From NCBI RefSeq assembly GCF_042680125.1, contig NZ_JBHTNY010000005.1: a stretch of 64,000 nucleotides of DNA. One strand, given 5' to 3'. Shown in pieces: positions 62,701-64,000 of the stretch (within the stretch, counting starts at the first letter, position 1; the number at the start of each line of letters is the position of its first letter). The notes under the pieces are model-generated. The model did not search any database and was not told where the DNA came from. It saw only the letters and a list, made by a program, of their open reading frames with translations. Made by a program: the position numbers and the translations under genes. This DNA comes from Robinsoniella peoriensis (GTDB lineage: Bacteria; Bacillota; Clostridia; Lachnospirales; Lachnospiraceae).

Positions 62701-64000
62701 ATGATATTAATTGGAAATAACAGCTTTGCAAATTGTATCGTGCGTTTTTATGGGGAAGGGTCTTCTGCAATCGAAAAAGATTTCAAAAAGGCTTCTGCCG
62801 TTTTTCAGGGGAAATATCTGCAGAGCCGGGTTTTAACAGATGGGGAAGGCAGAGTATGTATTTTAACTGGGATGGGAAATCCGGAAGAGATTACCATTCT
62901 GAAATTGAAAGAACTGCTGGCAAAAGCAGCAAAAGAAGTGAAGAACTGTGAAATGAAAGAAGCGGTAATCGATATTTCTGAGCTTCTGAAAATCTTTGGT
63001 ATCCAATGTGTTGAGAAATGTGTGGAGAGCATTCGGCTTGGGCTGGCTGAAGGACTGACTTATAAAAAAGATGCAAAGACAGAAGAATATAATATTTTCC
63101 TGTCCGGAATCCCGGAGGATCAGCTGGCATTGGCACAGGAACTCCACCGGGAAGGGGAAGTTCTGGGTGATGCAGTGATCTTTACTAGAAAGCTGGTGAA
63201 TATGCCGGGAAATAAACTGCGGCCCATGGATCTGGCAAAAGAAATTGAAGAGCATGTGAAGGACTGCGGTATAGAATACGTATTGTATGATTACGATAAA
63301 CTTCAGGAAATGGGTATGGGTGCATTAAATGCGGTAGGTGGCAGCAGTGAATTCCCGCCCTGCATGTGCGTACTGCGTTATAATGGAGATCCGGACAGTA
63401 AAGAGATCACCGGACTGGTTGGAAAAGGCGTAACGTCGGATACCGGCGGCTATTGTCTGAAATCCCGCGATTCCCTGATTGGCATGCACGGTGATATGGC
63501 AGGCGGTGCAGTGACGGCCTCAGTGATAAAGGCATTGGCGAAAAGCAAAGCAAGAGTCAATGTGACTTGTGTAATACCCATCTGTGAAAACCGCCTGACA
63601 GCCGGAAGCCTTCTTCCAGGGGATGTCATTACTTCCTATTCGGGACAGACCATTGAAATATTAAATACCGATGCGGAAGGCCGCCTGATACTTGCTGACG
63701 GAGTGAGCTATGCCGTAATGGAGGAAAGGGTTACCAGGGTGCTGGATATTGCTACGCTCACAGGCGCTATGGCAAATGCACTGGGGAACCATGTCACAGG
63801 TGTAATCGCCGATTCCGACCAGATATGGAATGAGCTGGAAGAAGCGTCAGCGGGCACTGGGGAATATTTCTGCCGTCTGCCATTTTACCGGGAGAATGAA
63901 AAAATGCTGGAAAGTGAAATTGCGGATATTAAGAATATGGGTGAAAGTTTCTGCGGTGCAATTACGGCAGGACTTTTCATCCGGCATTTTGCTAACCAGG
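62701..64000 (+). CDS. M17-family leucyl aminopeptidase, N-terminal part (runs off window)
   Basis: The visible 433 residues cover the whole N-terminal domain and most of the catalytic domain: VGKGVTSDTGGYCLKS (metal ligands Lys and Asp; the family usually has GKGITFDSGG), HGDMAGG, and NTDAEGRLILADG with the Asp and Glu ligands near residue 325. These are two-metal enzymes that remove N-terminal residues from peptides. AAAGGAG stands before the ATG at 62,701. Its place after the fucosidase suggests degradation of peptides left by glycopeptide breakdown. Confidence 0.92.
   Translation, partial: MILIGNNSFANCIVRFYGEGSSAIEKDFKKASAVFQGKYLQSRVLTDGEGRVCILTGMGNPEEITILKLKELLAKAAKEVKNCEMKEAVIDISELLKIFGIQCVEKCVESIRLGLAEGLTYKKDAKTEEYNIFLSGIPEDQLALAQELHREGEVLGDAVIFTRKLVNMPGNKLRPMDLAKEIEEHVKDCGIEYVLYDYDKLQEMGMGALNAVGGSSEFPPCMCVLRYNGDPDSKEITGLVGKGVTSDTGGYCLKSRDSLIGMHGDMAGGAVTASVIKALAKSKARVNVTCVIPICENRLTAGSLLPGDVITSYSGQTIEILNTDAEGRLILADGVSYAVMEERVTRVLDIATLTGAMANALGNHVTGVIADSDQIWNELEEASAGTGEYFCRLPFYRENEKMLESEIADIKNMGESFCGAITAGLFIRHFANQ

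Overview
The window looks like the genome of a gut Firmicute, most likely a Lachnospiraceae-type Clostridia. The support is a T-box in front of valS, strong AGGAGG ribosome sites, YesM/YesN regulators beside sugar ABC importers, intracellular glycosidases, and a Tn1549/CTn-type conjugative element. Base composition and gene orientation divide it into two halves: a GC-rich, almost wholly minus-strand conjugative element (about 1-25,100) and an AT-richer chromosomal part (about 25,100-64,000) that is mostly plus strand.

Region 1 (1 to about 25,100) is part of an integrative conjugative element (ICE) transcribed leftwards. It runs from a ParB-like protein through a small nucleotide-hydrolase-like protein, ArdA, a coiled-coil protein, a PcfB-type protein, the VirD4 coupling protein, a Maff2-like small membrane protein, VirB6/TrbL, SpoVG, PrgI and VirB4 to a C40 peptidase, then DUF4315, DUF4366 and two cysteine-rich proteins at the left edge. 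Integrase and the ICE relaxase must lie outside the window. Thirteen copies of one 25-bp palindrome mark the backbone. Most lie between a stop codon and the next ribosome site; four are translated in frame as a TSGQLGPK peptide. Two guests sit inside the ICE: an AT-rich plus-strand SMC/PHP-like ATPase (8,375-10,945, a plausible defence gene) flanked by two palindromes, and a 7.8-kb mobilizable element (12,584-20,388) that splits virD4. That element carries a large serine recombinase, TnpW, a MobA/MobL relaxase with an RSF1010-like oriT, a primase/helicase, and an RlmA-like 23S rRNA methyltransferase behind a leader peptide ending in MRLR, which looks like a macrolide-sensing attenuator.

Region 2 (25,100-42,000) has an SseB-like/esterase/acyltransferase operon, an ArsR-type regulator, and a sugar-uptake locus (YesM kinase, YesN regulator, binding protein, two permeases, GH78-like enzyme), then a lysine-rich miniprotein and a glycosyltransferase-like protein. 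Region 3 (42,000-50,200) holds a 900-bp non-coding inverted-repeat array, a flavodoxin/ferredoxin fusion, T-box-controlled valS, a TetR with a 47-bp perfect palindrome at its promoter and its probable small membrane target, and a stand-alone MurE-like ligase.

Region 4 (50,200-64,000) has a double-thioredoxin/CcdA fusion, a membrane-bound AraC regulator, and a second uptake operon: Lpl-type binding protein and permeases, a transglutaminase-like/thioredoxin-like protein, a GH29 fucosidase and an M17 aminopeptidase running off the right edge. None of the enzymes has a signal peptide, so the operon probably imports fucosylated oligosaccharides or glycopeptides and degrades them in the cytoplasm.
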